DNA of 64,000 nt, from assembly GCF_918698245.1 (NCBI RefSeq), contig NZ_CAKKMS010000007.1:186001-250000 (forward strand), read 5' to 3'. Below are positions 24,274 through 33,471 of this stretch, one piece after another (position 1 is the stretch's first letter; each line of letters begins with the position of its first letter). A program made the translations under genes and the position numbers. Source of the stretch: Pedobacter sp. Bi126. GTDB taxonomy: Bacteria > Bacteroidota > Bacteroidia > Sphingobacteriales > Sphingobacteriaceae. The notes below the pieces were generated by a model. It saw nothing but the letters and a program-made list of their open reading frames with translations, made no database searches and was not told the DNA's origin.

Positions 24274-25974
24274 ATGGAAAAAAGATGGGTACTGGCATCA
24301 GATTGCAATGATGCTGCGATAACAAAAATAGCAGAACAACTTAATATAGATCGCTCACTTGCACAAATACTCGTACAGCGGAATATTTGTGATTTCGATC
24401 AGGCCAAAGATTTCTTCAGGCCAGATCTTGACCATCTTCATGATCCTTTTTTAATGAAGGATATGGATGTTGCTATCGCCCGCATTGAAACGGCATTGGC
24501 CACCCATGAAAAAATACTGATTTATGGCGATTATGATGTAGACGGTACAACTTCGGTTGCACTGGCTTTCAGTTTCTTTTCGCAGCTCACTAAAAACATC
24601 GAATATTATATCCCCGATCGCTATCTGGAAGGATACGGCATTTCTACCGCAGGGATTGATTATGCCAATGAAAATGGGTTCTCTTTAATTATTGCCTTAG
24701 ATTGTGGAATAAAATCTATCGATAAAATTGATTACGCCAACACTTTAGGCGTCGATTTCATTATCTGCGATCACCATTTACCTGGGGATGAACTCCCTCA
24801 GGCTATTGCCGTTTTAGATCCTAAACGTGCTGATTGTGCGTACCCTTTTAAAGAACTGGCCGGTTGCGGTATAGGCTTTAAACTTGCACAGGCATATGCG
24901 CAAAAACATCAGCTTCCTAAAGAAACTTATCTGCAATATTTAGATTTGGTAATGGTGAGCATAGCTGCCGATATTGTTCCTGTGGTTGGCGAAAATAGGA
25001 TTTTAGCTTATTACGGCTTAAAAAAGTTAAACTCCAATCCATGTGAAGGTTTACGTGCCCTGATGGAAGTTTCGGGCAAAACCGAAAACTATAGCATTAC
25101 CGATGTGGTTTTTACCTTAGGTCCACGGATTAATGCCGCTGGAAGGATAGACCATGCTAAACATGCAGTTGCCATGTTGCTTTGCCAGGTAGATGGAAAC
25201 GCGTTAGAACAGAGTGAACTGATTAACCTTAAAAACACGGAGCGTAAAACCTACGATCAGGACATTACCCGCGAAGCTTTGGCTTTAATTGGCGAAAGCG
25301 ATATCCTGATCAACAAAAAAACAACTGTTGTATTTAACGAAAACTGGCATAAAGGGGTAATCGGGATTGTGGCCTCGCGTTTAACTGAAAAATATTATCG
25401 CCCAACAATTGTGTTAACGAAATCTAACGGACATGTGGCAGGTTCCTGCCGATCGGTAATTGGGTTCGATCTGTACGAAGCTTTAAGCGGTTGTGCCGAT
25501 TTATTGGATCAATATGGCGGGCATAAATTTGCTGCAGGTTTAACCATGCAACAGCATAATGTAGATGCCTTTGCCGATAAGTTTGAAGAAATTGTATCGG
25601 CCAGTATTACAGAGGAGTTGCTTACGCCGATGATCAGGATTGATGCCGAAATCGAGCTGGCGCAGATAGATGGTAAATTCTATCGTGTTTTATCGCAGAT
25701 GGGCCCCTTTGGGCCAGAAAATATGGCGCCTATATTTGTTACCCATAATGTATATCTTGCACAGCAAGCCATGGCTGTTGGCGCAAATCATTTAAAAATT
25801 AACATAAAACAACAAAATTCGCCTATTTTTGAAGGCATTGCATTTGGATTGGCAGAATTTCAAAATCTTTTACAACCAAAGGTACCATTTTCGGTTTGTT
25901 ATACGTTAGAGGAAAACGTGTGGCGTGATAAGAAACGTTTGCAATTAAATATTAAAGGAATAAAAGTTAATTAA
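24274..25974 (+). CDS. recJ: Single-stranded-DNA-specific exonuclease RecJ
   Basis: RecJ degrades single-stranded DNA 5' to 3' in RecF-pathway recombination and mismatch repair. The 566-residue protein has the DHH-family motifs: GDYDVDGTTS (Asp86, Asp88, Asp90), ALDCGI, CDHHLPG, and the DHHA1 GGHKFAAGLT near the C-terminus, then the OB-type C-terminal domain. Length and motif order are complete. It is followed by a palindromic repeat and lptB in the same direction. Confidence 0.97.
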   Translation: MEKRWVLASDCNDAAITKIAEQLNIDRSLAQILVQRNICDFDQAKDFFRPDLDHLHDPFLMKDMDVAIARIETALATHEKILIYGDYDVDGTTSVALAFSFFSQLTKNIEYYIPDRYLEGYGISTAGIDYANENGFSLIIALDCGIKSIDKIDYANTLGVDFIICDHHLPGDELPQAIAVLDPKRADCAYPFKELAGCGIGFKLAQAYAQKHQLPKETYLQYLDLVMVSIAADIVPVVGENRILAYYGLKKLNSNPCEGLRALMEVSGKTENYSITDVVFTLGPRINAAGRIDHAKHAVAMLLCQVDGNALEQSELINLKNTERKTYDQDITREALALIGESDILINKKTTVVFNENWHKGVIGIVASRLTEKYYRPTIVLTKSNGHVAGSCRSVIGFDLYEALSGCADLLDQYGGHKFAAGLTMQQHNVDAFADKFEEIVSASITEELLTPMIRIDAEIELAQIDGKFYRVLSQMGPFGPENMAPIFVTHNVYLAQQAMAVGANHLKINIKQQNSPIFEGIAFGLAEFQNLLQPKVPFSVCYTLEENVWRDKKRLQLNIKGIKVN

Positions 25975-25988
25975 CTATAAAATAAATT

Positions 25989-26050
25989 CGTCATGCTGAA
26001 CTTGTTTCAGCATCTAATTATAAAGATCCTGAACTAAATTCAGGATGACG
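25989..26050. repeat. REP-like palindrome CGTCATGCTGAACTTG...CAGGATGACG
   Basis: CGTCAT and ATGACG form inverted ends; inside are two hairpins, TGCTGAA/TTCAGCA and TCCTGAA/TTCAGGA. Elements of this type are frequent in many bacterial genomes and also occur in part at 5499, 32107 and 58935. Confidence 0.8.
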
Positions 26051-26063
26051 GAGCAATCAATAT

Positions 26064-26804
26064 ATGATATTAAGAGCCGAAAATCTGGTTAAAAAATATA
26101 AACAGCGTACTGTTGTAAACAATGTTTCTTTTAATGTAAGTCAAGGGGAAATTGTTGGTCTTTTAGGCCCGAACGGTGCCGGAAAAACAACTTCCTTTTA
26201 CATGATTGTTGGTTTAATTAAACCAAACGAAGGCCGTATCTTCTTGGAAGAAGAAGATATTACCGAAGATCCGATGTACCGCAGGGCGCAAAAAGGGATC
26301 GGTTATTTAGCTCAGGAAGCATCTGTTTTTAGAAAACTTACCGTAGAAGATAATATCCTGGCCATTTTGGAAATGAGCAAATTGACCAAGGAAGAACAGC
26401 GTGATAAACTCGAAGAATTAATAAATGAGTTCAGTTTACACAAAGTACGTAAAAACCGTGGCGATTTATTGTCAGGAGGTGAACGCCGCCGTACCGAAAT
26501 TGCGCGTGCCTTAGCCGCTAACCCTAATTTTATCTTATTGGATGAACCTTTTGCAGGGGTAGACCCAATTGCGGTAGAAGAAATCCAAAGTATTGTTGCT
26601 AAACTGAAACATAAAAACATAGGCATTTTAATTACCGATCACAATGTGCAGGAAACACTGTCGATTACCGATAGGGCATATCTGCTTTTTGAAGGTAAAA
26701 TTTTAGAACAGGGTGTTCCAGAGGTGTTGGCTGAGAACGAGATGGTAAGAAAAGTTTATCTTGGATCGAACTTTGTGCTGAAACGTAAGAAATTTGATGT
26801 TTAA
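26064..26804 (+). CDS. lptB: LPS export ABC transporter ATP-binding protein LptB
   Basis: LptB powers extraction of lipopolysaccharide from the inner membrane as part of LptB2FG. The 246-residue protein has Walker A GPNGAGKTT (residues 35-43), the Q-loop, the LptB-type signature LLSGGERRRTEIAR, Walker B FILLDEPFAGVDP and the switch His in ITDHNVQETL. The extended ERRRTEIARAL signature separates LptB from general ABC ATPases. lptF/lptG are not adjacent. Confidence 0.95.
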   Translation: MILRAENLVKKYKQRTVVNNVSFNVSQGEIVGLLGPNGAGKTTSFYMIVGLIKPNEGRIFLEEEDITEDPMYRRAQKGIGYLAQEASVFRKLTVEDNILAILEMSKLTKEEQRDKLEELINEFSLHKVRKNRGDLLSGGERRRTEIARALAANPNFILLDEPFAGVDPIAVEEIQSIVAKLKHKNIGILITDHNVQETLSITDRAYLLFEGKILEQGVPEVLAENEMVRKVYLGSNFVLKRKKFDV

Positions 26805-26962
26805 TATTAACCAATTCTTATTCCGGATTTCGGGAATGAAAATGATAAACACAGCTAAAATTATTTCAGGTAAAAAGAACGGATTATTGTTGCAACAAAA
26901 ACAACAGGATCTGTGTTTATCTGTCAACATCTGTGGTAAAAATCAGCTGTTTATTTTTTAAT

Positions 26963-28480
26963 ATGGCACTTGTAAATTCAATTTTTACCTGGTTAATGAA
27001 AAAGCGGATCCACCAGATCGAGCTTTTTATGAAATATCCGTACGATGTTCAGGAAGAGTGGTTCCATAACTTGATTGATAGTGCCGAAAATACCGAATGG
27101 GGCAAACTGTACGATTATAAATCAATCTTAACTCCACAACAATATCAGGAACGTGTTCCGATCCAAAACTACGATACCTTAAAACCTTATATTGAGCGCA
27201 TGCTTAATGGAGAACAAAATATTCTCTGGCCATCAGATATCAAGTGGTTTGCAAAATCATCGGGTACCACAAGTGATAGGAGTAAGTTTATCCCAGTGTC
27301 CCAAGAATCGTTAGAAGAATGCCACTTTAAGGGCGGAAAGGATATGCTCTCTATCTATTGCAATAACCGTCCGGATAACCAGATGTTTACCGGGAAAGGT
27401 TTGGTTTTAGGAGGAAGCCATCAGGTTAATCAGTTAAATGAAGATTGTTTTTATGGCGATTTATCTGCCGTGCTGATCAAAAACCTGCCAATCTGGGCCG
27501 AATATTACCGTACGCCAGATATGTCTATCGCATTGATGGATAATTACGAAATTAAGATGGATAGAATGGCAGAAGCCACCATCAACGAAAATGTAACCAG
27601 CATTTCAGGCGTACCCACCTGGACCATCGTACTGGCCAAAAAGGTACTCGAACTTACCGGGAAGCAGAATTTACTGGAAGTTTGGCCAAACCTTGAATTG
27701 TATATCCATGGTGCGGTAAACTTTGCCCCGTATCGCGAACAGTTTAAACAGCTTATCCCATCCGACGAAATGTATTATCTGGAAACTTATAATGCGTCAG
27801 AAGGATTTTTCGGTATTCAGGATCAGGATAACTCAGAAGAAATGTTGCTGATGTTGGATTATGGTATTTTTTATGAGTTTGTGCCAATGGAGAATATCTG
27901 TGAAGAAAACCCTAAAGCATTGATGTTGGGTGAAGTAGAACTGCATAAAAATTACGCCATCGTAATTTCTACAAATGGTGGCTTATGGCGTTATATGATC
28001 GGCGATACCATTCAATTTACCTCACTTTCTCCTTACCGCATTAAAATTACCGGACGTACCAAACATTTCATTAATGCCTTTGGCGAAGAAGTGATTATCG
28101 ACAATGCAGAACAGGCCTTAACCAAAGCTTGCCAGGAAACCGGTGCCGAAATTAAAGATTATACCGCCGGACCAATTTATTTTAAAGATGAAAAAGCTGG
28201 TGGGCACGAGTGGATCATAGAATTCGATAAACAACCTAACGATTTTGAAAAGTTTGTAGATATTATGGACAATACATTACGTGCGGTGAATTCCGATTAC
28301 GATGCTAAACGTTTTAAGGATATGGCTTTAGCCCGTCCCAAAGTGCATAATGCCCCCGAAAATACTTTCTATAATTGGTTAAAGGCAAAAGATAAACTGG
28401 GTGGACAGCATAAAGTGCCGCGTTTAGCCAATGAGCGAAAATATGTTGATGATATTTTGGAGATGATGAAATCTTCTTAA
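26963..28480 (+). CDS. GH3 auxin-responsive promoter-family protein (acyl-adenylate synthetase fold)
   Basis: A 505-residue cytosolic protein of the GH3 family. It has the ANL-type P-loop KSSGTTSDRSKFIPVS, the ETYNASEGFFGIQD segment for ATP and acyl binding, and ITGRTKHFINAFGEE in the C-terminal domain. Plant GH3 enzymes join amino acids to hormones; the bacterial members are of unknown substrate. The ATG at 26963 (MALVNSIFTW) is preferred to an ATG at 26933 because the family starts there. The upstream 26805-26962 has no gene. Confidence 0.9.
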   Translation: MALVNSIFTWLMKKRIHQIELFMKYPYDVQEEWFHNLIDSAENTEWGKLYDYKSILTPQQYQERVPIQNYDTLKPYIERMLNGEQNILWPSDIKWFAKSSGTTSDRSKFIPVSQESLEECHFKGGKDMLSIYCNNRPDNQMFTGKGLVLGGSHQVNQLNEDCFYGDLSAVLIKNLPIWAEYYRTPDMSIALMDNYEIKMDRMAEATINENVTSISGVPTWTIVLAKKVLELTGKQNLLEVWPNLELYIHGAVNFAPYREQFKQLIPSDEMYYLETYNASEGFFGIQDQDNSEEMLLMLDYGIFYEFVPMENICEENPKALMLGEVELHKNYAIVISTNGGLWRYMIGDTIQFTSLSPYRIKITGRTKHFINAFGEEVIIDNAEQALTKACQETGAEIKDYTAGPIYFKDEKAGGHEWIIEFDKQPNDFEKFVDIMDNTLRAVNSDYDAKRFKDMALARPKVHNAPENTFYNWLKAKDKLGGQHKVPRLANERKYVDDILEMMKSS

Positions 28481-28564
28481 ATTTAATAAATCTCATTTAC
28501 GCATGTCAGTCTGAGCCTGTCGAAGACCTTCTAAAGGCAATCAATAAGCTCAATGTGACTTTAG

Positions 28565-28572
28565 TATATTTG
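28565..28572 (+). promoter_or_regulatory. -7 element TATATTTG
   Basis: A perfect TAnnTTTG, upstream of a 20-codon frame and the DUF2306 gene. It follows a CTGAGCCTGTCGAAG half-palindrome repeat at 28511-28525. Confidence 0.5.
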
Positions 28573-28588
28573 ATAACGCTGCTCAATA

Positions 28589-28651
28589 ATGAAAAATATC
28601 CTCATCTTTTTTACGCTTAGGATCATGAGTTATTACTGTTTAACAAAATAG
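28589..28651 (+). CDS. Possible 20-residue leader peptide
   Basis: ATG at 28589 opens a 20-codon frame (MKNILIFFTLRIMSYYCLTK) whose TAG stop directly touches the ATG of the DUF2306 gene. It lies downstream of a -7 element, so it would be transcribed with that gene. The hydrophobic composition could indicate a real small peptide or translation coupling; chance cannot be excluded. Confidence 0.3.
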   Translation: MKNILIFFTLRIMSYYCLTK

Positions 28652-29278
28652 ATGAAAGGCTTCAGCTATAAACGTGTGGCCTGGCTATTGTTTTTCGCCT
28701 ATTTCTTTGTGTTAATGGTACAGATTACTTTACGGTATATCCCACTGAATAGTGAAGTGTCTTTTCTGCAGATTAAACAGACTGAAGTTTCAGGTATCAA
28801 AGCTTATCTTCCAATATTTTACATCCACGTCTACAGTGCCATATTTGTACTACTGGCTGGTTTTACGCAGTTCAATCCTAAAATTTTAGCTAAATATCCT
28901 AAAATACATAAATGGTTGGGCTACTTGTATGCAGGCTTCGTATTGTTACTTGCGGCGCCGTCTGGTATTTTTATCGGCTGGTTTGCAAATGGGGGATTAA
29001 TAGCAAAAACCTCATTTATTATTTTAGGCAGTTTGTGGTTCTGGTTTACCTTAAAAGCGATTCTGTTTATTTTAAAAAGAAAAATAATAGCCCATAAAAA
29101 GTTTATGTACCGTAGTTTTGCTTTGGCAACCTCTGCGATAACTTTAAGACTATGGAAAGTTATTTTAGTATATTTATTTCATCCGGCACCAATGGATGTT
29201 TACCAGATTATCGCCTGGTTAGGCTGGATACCGAATTTGTTAATCGCCGAATGGCTGATCAAAAAGAAATTTATTTGA
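28652..29278 (+). CDS. DUF2306 domain membrane protein
   Basis: The 208-residue protein has five to six hydrophobic helices, with the DUF2306 pattern: HVYSAIFVLLAGFTQF, KIHKWLGYLYAG and IAHKKFMYRSFALATSAITLR. The histidines within helices two and three resemble heme-coordinating pairs in related cytochrome b561-like families, which is inference. Function unknown. The following lipoprotein gene starts 20 bases after its stop. Confidence 0.85.
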   Translation: MKGFSYKRVAWLLFFAYFFVLMVQITLRYIPLNSEVSFLQIKQTEVSGIKAYLPIFYIHVYSAIFVLLAGFTQFNPKILAKYPKIHKWLGYLYAGFVLLLAAPSGIFIGWFANGGLIAKTSFIILGSLWFWFTLKAILFILKRKIIAHKKFMYRSFALATSAITLRLWKVILVYLFHPAPMDVYQIIAWLGWIPNLLIAEWLIKKKFI

Positions 29279-29298
29279 CCTTAAAATATATACTATCG

Positions 29299-30183
29299 AT
29301 GAAAAAAATCTTATTATTCGCTCTGATTCCCTTTTTGATGCTATCATGCAGAGACACCAAAAAAACGCCGAAAGAAAAAGCAACAGGCATTGCACAGCAG
29401 GAAATTCATAAGGAACTTTATGGTTTTTGGGTTGGCGATTTTTATACAACAGATGAGTTGGAATACGAAGGAGATATGTCTGATGCTGTCAAAAAACTGA
29501 ATATCAACATAAAAAAAATAACTAAAGATACCGTGATTGCACAAAGCGTGGTTTCTGGCAATAGCCGCCCACTATTGGGTAAAATATCAGAAGATGGTGG
29601 TAAAATTACCTTCGTTCTGGATGAACCTGGTACTGATAAATACGATGGGAAATTTGAAATTACCCTTGTTGGCGACACTTTGATCGGTAGATGGAACGCT
29701 TATAAAAAAGAACTGAAATGGCCAGGAAAAGAATTTAAGTTGTTAAAAAAAGCATTTGAATATAATGCCAGCCGTATGTTACCAGCCGAAATGGAATATG
29801 TAGATTGGACCGATCATAAAATGGTGGAAAGTTTAGATACCCTTGAAGATGGAAGTATAGATTCGTTAGGGGCCAATACTTTTTACAGAAGCGCATCCGA
29901 ACAGATTTTTAAATTAAATGCTTCAACTACTGCACTTAAAGAAGAAGATGTAAAGAATTTGAGAAAGCTTGATCTGCAGATTATCAAAAACACCATTTTT
30001 GCCAGACATGGTTATGCCTTTAAAAAACAGACTTTCAGAAATTTTTTCGATCCTGTAGAATGGTATGTTCCTGTTAAAAACAATGTTGATAACGATTTAA
30101 CGGCTATCGAGAACAAAAATATTAAACTATTGGATCGCTTTACTAAATATGCCGAAGACAATTATGATGCTTTTGGCCGTTAA
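29299..30183 (+). CDS. YARHG domain lipoprotein
   Basis: A 294-residue protein with lipoprotein signal (MKKILLFALIPFLMLSC; Cys17), a central beta-rich region and a C-terminal YARHG domain, seen as NTIFARHGYAF with the aromatic FFDPVEWY. The YARHG domain occurs in Bacteroidota and Firmicutes surface proteins; its role is unknown. The ATG at 29299 is chosen because it begins the signal peptide; a start at 29152 would overlap the previous gene in another frame. It is close to the next gene (18-base gap) and likely co-transcribed. Confidence 0.88.
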   Translation: MKKILLFALIPFLMLSCRDTKKTPKEKATGIAQQEIHKELYGFWVGDFYTTDELEYEGDMSDAVKKLNINIKKITKDTVIAQSVVSGNSRPLLGKISEDGGKITFVLDEPGTDKYDGKFEITLVGDTLIGRWNAYKKELKWPGKEFKLLKKAFEYNASRMLPAEMEYVDWTDHKMVESLDTLEDGSIDSLGANTFYRSASEQIFKLNASTTALKEEDVKNLRKLDLQIIKNTIFARHGYAFKKQTFRNFFDPVEWYVPVKNNVDNDLTAIENKNIKLLDRFTKYAEDNYDAFGR

Positions 30184-30201
30184 TTTGTAATACAGTTAAC
30201 T

Positions 30202-30636
30202 ATGAAATTGAATAGGGAGAAAATACTGGGTTTCTTTAAAAAATCGCAAAGCAAAGCTTCGGTGATCTTAAGTGATAAGACCAAAGCCAGCAATACGATT
30301 AAAGATGCATTGGGAAAGGCAGTAACCAATAAAGGTGATCTGGAAGGTGTTTGGTCGAAATTGGTGTTGTTGTTTGCCGTATCTAAAGATTATGTGAACG
30401 GCGATTATACTGAAATTCCGAAAAGATCTATCATTGCTATTTTGGGTGGCTTGGTTTACTTTTTGTCTCCAATAGACGTAATCCCTGATTTTGTGCCGGT
30501 TTTGGGTTTTGTTGATGATATTTATATCTTAAACCTGGTGTATAGGCAAGTGCTTAAAGATCTGGAGAAGTACCAAATATGGAAAGATGCACAGATCAAA
30601 TTTATTGGCGATATAGATGGCTCAACCGCAACATAG
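30202..30636 (+). CDS. DUF1232 (YkvA-type) membrane protein
   Basis: The 144-residue protein has a short soluble N-terminal part and a YkvA-type DUF1232 segment: IPKRSIIAILGGLVYFLSPI followed by DVIPDFVPVLGFVDD. The SPIDVIPDF core is diagnostic. Function is not known; some members associate with membranes and metal stress. Its last 20 bases overlap the start of the DUF2752 gene, suggesting coupled translation. Confidence 0.92.
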   Translation: MKLNREKILGFFKKSQSKASVILSDKTKASNTIKDALGKAVTNKGDLEGVWSKLVLLFAVSKDYVNGDYTEIPKRSIIAILGGLVYFLSPIDVIPDFVPVLGFVDDIYILNLVYRQVLKDLEKYQIWKDAQIKFIGDIDGSTAT

Positions 30637-30937
30637 TTTTCTCGATTGGATAGGCGAGCATCTTTTTACTTGTCCGTTTAGAGCCAATTTTGGATTCGAT
30701 TGTCCAGGCTGTGGCTTTCAGCGTTCGGTTTTGGCTTTATTTAGGGGCGATTTAATCGCATCATTTAAGTTTTATCCCGCAACAATTCCACTCATTTTTG
30801 TCATAATATTTACCATTGTTCATCTTAAGGTGGATTTTAAGTTTGGGGCACAGCTGATCAAAATCGTTTTTGCAAGTGTTGCAGTAATTATTTTAATCAA
30901 TTACATTTACAAAATATACACTCACCAATTGATCTAA
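30617..30937 (+). CDS. DUF2752 membrane protein
   Basis: A 106-residue protein with two hydrophobic helices and the DUF2752 motif CPFRANFGFDCPGCGFQRS. The CPGCG cysteines before a helix could bind metal or form a disulfide; the function is not known. The ATG lies within the last codons of the DUF1232 gene (20-base overlap in another frame), and the next gene starts 8 bases after its stop. Confidence 0.9.
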   Translation: MAQPQHSFLDWIGEHLFTCPFRANFGFDCPGCGFQRSVLALFRGDLIASFKFYPATIPLIFVIIFTIVHLKVDFKFGAQLIKIVFASVAVIILINYIYKIYTHQLI

Positions 30938-30945
30938 ATATAACT

Positions 30946-31434
30946 ATGTCAGAAGAACAGGAAACCCCTCAAGAAAATAAACCGATTGATCTTTCAAAAG
31001 ATAAAAACCCAGAACCTGCACCATTTGAATCGTTAGGCAATGGTCCGGTAACCCCACCACCATTTCAGCAACCGCCACCATTTGGACAGTTTGGAGGAGG
31101 TTTTGGTCAACAAAGTTTACCAAACTCAACAATTGTACTTGTATTAGGAATTCTTTCCATTGCATTTTGCTGCTGTTATGGTATTCTGGGACTGATTCCG
31201 GCAATCATTGCATTGGTTTTAAGTAAAAAAGATAAGGCTTTGTACGCAGTTAACCCTGCTATTTATAGTTTAAGTTCATTTAAAAATTTAAATGCTGGAA
31301 GAATTTGCGCAATTATAGGTTTGGTTCTTAATATTTTATCATTGCTTTATTATGTTGCCATTATTGTGATATTTGGCATGGGGATGTTAAGTGATCCACA
31401 TAAAATGCAAGAAATCTTAAAAGGTTTAGAATAA
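30946..31434 (+). CDS. CCC-motif membrane protein
   Basis: The 162-residue protein has a proline- and glycine-rich cytoplasmic tail (residues 10-60, with PPPFQQPPPFGQFGGGFGQQ), then two paired helices, the first carrying SIAFCCCYGILGLIP. This is the Bacteroidota CCC-motif, DUF4190-like family. Three adjacent cysteines at a helix could be acylated or metal-binding; no function is known. It is the last gene of the run starting at 28652 and is followed by a strong terminator. Confidence 0.88.
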   Translation: MSEEQETPQENKPIDLSKDKNPEPAPFESLGNGPVTPPPFQQPPPFGQFGGGFGQQSLPNSTIVLVLGILSIAFCCCYGILGLIPAIIALVLSKKDKALYAVNPAIYSLSSFKNLNAGRICAIIGLVLNILSLLYYVAIIVIFGMGMLSDPHKMQEILKGLE

Positions 31435-31463
31435 GGGCCATTTTAATTTTACCTTAAAAATAT

Positions 31464-31501
31464 AAATCGAATGGTGCATACCATTCGATTTTCTTATTTT
31501 T
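31464..31501 (+). terminator. Strong terminator of the CCC-motif gene
   Basis: A perfect 12-bp stem (AAATCGAATGGT / ACCATTCGATTT) with loop GCAT is followed by TTCTTATTTTT. It overlaps the -33 to -7 region of the next gene's promoter. Confidence 0.85.
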
Positions 31502-31502
31502 G
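31495..31502 (+). promoter_or_regulatory. -7 element TATTTTTG of the bacilliredoxin gene
   Basis: A perfect TAnnTTTG, 33 bases before the ATG. The -33 position falls inside the terminator stem, so promoter and terminator share DNA. Confidence 0.55.
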
Positions 31503-31535
31503 TAGCATTGAAATTGTAAATAAAAAACTAAGATA

Positions 31536-31946
31536 ATGTATCCAGAATATTTAGTAGAGCCAATGCGTAAGGAATTAACTAACGTAGGCTTTCAAGAATT
31601 AAAAAACGCAGAAGACGTAGATCAAGCGATTAAAGGCGAAGGAACTGTGTTGGTAGTAGTAAATTCGGTTTGCGGTTGCGCAGCAGCAAATGCACGTCCG
31701 GCCGCCAGAGCAGCAGCAGCACACGAAAAACACCCTGATAAATTGGTTACTGTTTTTGCAGGAATGGAAAAAGAAGCGGTAGATCAGGCTAGAAATTACA
31801 TGATGCCTTTCCCTCCATCTTCTCCGGCAATGGCGTTATTTAAAGATGGTAAATTGGTTCACATGATCGAACGTCACCAGATCGAAGGCCGTCCGGCACA
31901 AATGATCGCTGATAACCTGATCGGTGCTTTTGAACAATACTGCTAA
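31536..31946 (+). CDS. BrxA/BrxB family bacilliredoxin
   Basis: The 136-residue protein is the YphP/YqiW type with thioredoxin-like fold and the CGC redox motif in VNSVCGCAAANARP (Cys46, Cys48). In Bacillus these proteins remove bacillithiol from S-bacillithiolated proteins. Bacillithiol use by this organism is not shown here (no bshA, B or C in the window), but is known in some Bacteroidota. GCT/GCA-rich codons hint at high expression. It is monocistronic. Confidence 0.95.
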   Translation: MYPEYLVEPMRKELTNVGFQELKNAEDVDQAIKGEGTVLVVVNSVCGCAAANARPAARAAAAHEKHPDKLVTVFAGMEKEAVDQARNYMMPFPPSSPAMALFKDGKLVHMIERHQIEGRPAQMIADNLIGAFEQYC

Positions 31947-32566
31947 AAATTGATTACACAGATTATTGGATTAGACCGATAAGAAAGTGATTTAAATGAT
32001 AACGAGATGGTGAATGGGAACATTCACCATTTTGCGTTTGTGAAGTTGCTAAACTAAGTGTTTTATTTTTGCCACGGAAGCACAGAAACACGGAGTATTC
32101 ATCGTTATGTCATCCTGAGGGGTAATTTATTTTATAAAAATCAATATGAATGACGCATATCCTTTTTTTCCAGCGGCTCATTCTTGCCTCGGCTCGCCAC
32201 CGCCGATGGGGCTCTTTCTTTTTGCTGTCAAAAAGAAACAAAAAACACCGGCTGAAAATTTTTCTTTCAAAGCTAGTGGGGTGGCTGGGCCTGTGGAGCC
32301 CGAAAAATTTGTTAGGCCGGATTTAAGTAGAACGGGGATACCGTGCTATGGCCTAGCTGGATGGAAATGCGATAGCGGCTAAAATATTGATTAATAATTG
32401 TTTATGAAATAACGTCAATGGTAGCGAAGTCGAAGGATCTCTATTGTACATGTTTGTTCCGTTGATTGAAAGTTCAGTTTTCCTAAGCCAGAGATTCTTC
32501 ACTGCGTTCAGAATGACATAGAAGTGAAAATCTGTGTAATCACTAAAAATCACCTTAATCGGTGCC
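31947..32566. other. 620-bp intergenic region of stacked repeats
   Basis: No credible gene. It contains an R2 fragment (GCCACGGAAGCACAGAAACA at 32072), a TCATCCTGAGG half-palindrome, a GC-richer repeat (GCTCATTCTTGCCTCGGCTC at 32177 to about 32390, with CAAAAAGAAACAAAAA), and another half-palindrome GCGTTCAGAATGACA (32505-32519). Frames in 32146-32382 start within this repeat and have no recognisable protein. Confidence 0.6.
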
Positions 32567-33358
32567 TTAAAAATCCTTATTCAGCAATTTCTCCAACTCC
32601 CCAAACGAAACATTCATTCTTACCCTACCTTGTTTGGCATACGATATTTCCCCGGTTTCTTCTGATATAATTACTGCAACAGCATCGGTCGTTTCAGAAA
32701 CGCCAATACCCGCACGATGCCTTAACCCAAACTGTGAAGGCAATTGATCGTTATCGGTTAAAGGCAAAATACAACTCGCACTTTTGATTTTGTTTTCAGA
32801 AATAACTACAGCACCATCATGCAGCGGACTGTTTTTCTGAAAGATACTTTCCAGCAAACGTTTCGATATTTTGGCGTCAACAAGTTCACAGCTATTGGCA
32901 AAAAATTGCTCGTCGTAAAACTTAACAAATACCATTAACGCACCTGTTCGGGTTTTTTTCATGCTTTTACAGGCATCAATAATTGGCTTTATGCGGGTTA
33001 AATTATTCCTTTCAATTTCTTTTCTGCCAAATAAATATCCCCACCAGGCTTTGTTTTTCTGTAAAAAGGCGTTTTTTCCGATCAATAAAAGGAATCGCCT
33101 GATCTCTGGGTGAAAAATTACAATCAATGCAATAATCCCCACACTCATAAATTTCTCTATGATAGCAGTTAACAATTCCATATGCAAAGCCTTTACTATC
33201 CAGTAAAAAACTGTAATAATAAACATCCCAACAAGTAGGTTGACAGCCAGGGTATTGCGGATGAGCGTATAAACGTAGTAAATTAATAAGGCTACTAAAA
33301 TGATATCAACGATATCAGTTGGCGATACTTTAAGGAAATCAAAATCAAAACCTTTCAT
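32567..33358 (-). CDS. cdaA: Diadenylate cyclase CdaA
   Basis: CdaA joins two ATP into cyclic di-AMP, which controls potassium, turgor and wall metabolism. From this start the protein is 263 residues: three N-terminal membrane helices (to about residue 85) and a DisA_N domain with DGAVVISENKI, and LRHRAGIGVSETTDA, the two catalytic motifs. The ATG at 33358 is used; a TTG three codons earlier is less likely. It lies downstream of folP in the same orientation (113 bases), so a shared transcript is possible. The usual regulator CdaR is not adjacent. Confidence 0.95.
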   Translation of the reverse strand: MKGFDFDFLKVSPTDIVDIILVALLIYYVYTLIRNTLAVNLLVGMFIITVFYWIVKALHMELLTAIIEKFMSVGIIALIVIFHPEIRRFLLLIGKNAFLQKNKAWWGYLFGRKEIERNNLTRIKPIIDACKSMKKTRTGALMVFVKFYDEQFFANSCELVDAKISKRLLESIFQKNSPLHDGAVVISENKIKSASCILPLTDNDQLPSQFGLRHRAGIGVSETTDAVAVIISEETGEISYAKQGRVRMNVSFGELEKLLNKDF

Positions 33359-33471
33359 TTGTGGCAAGATAGCAAAATGGTTTTCAGTTTACAAGATGGG
33401 TTAACTGTTTAAACTGGTTATTTATAGAATGAATTCGATCAGATGAATTGATAACGCTCAACACTAAACGC

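Noticed and set aside
32146..32382. 78-codon plus-strand frame
   Set aside because: It falls in a GC-richer intergenic repeat, lacks a promoter and known domain, and resembles repeat-derived frames in related genomes.
31947..32566. tRNA or small RNA gene
   Set aside because: No cloverleaf or CCA end is seen, and the region is explained by repeat fragments.
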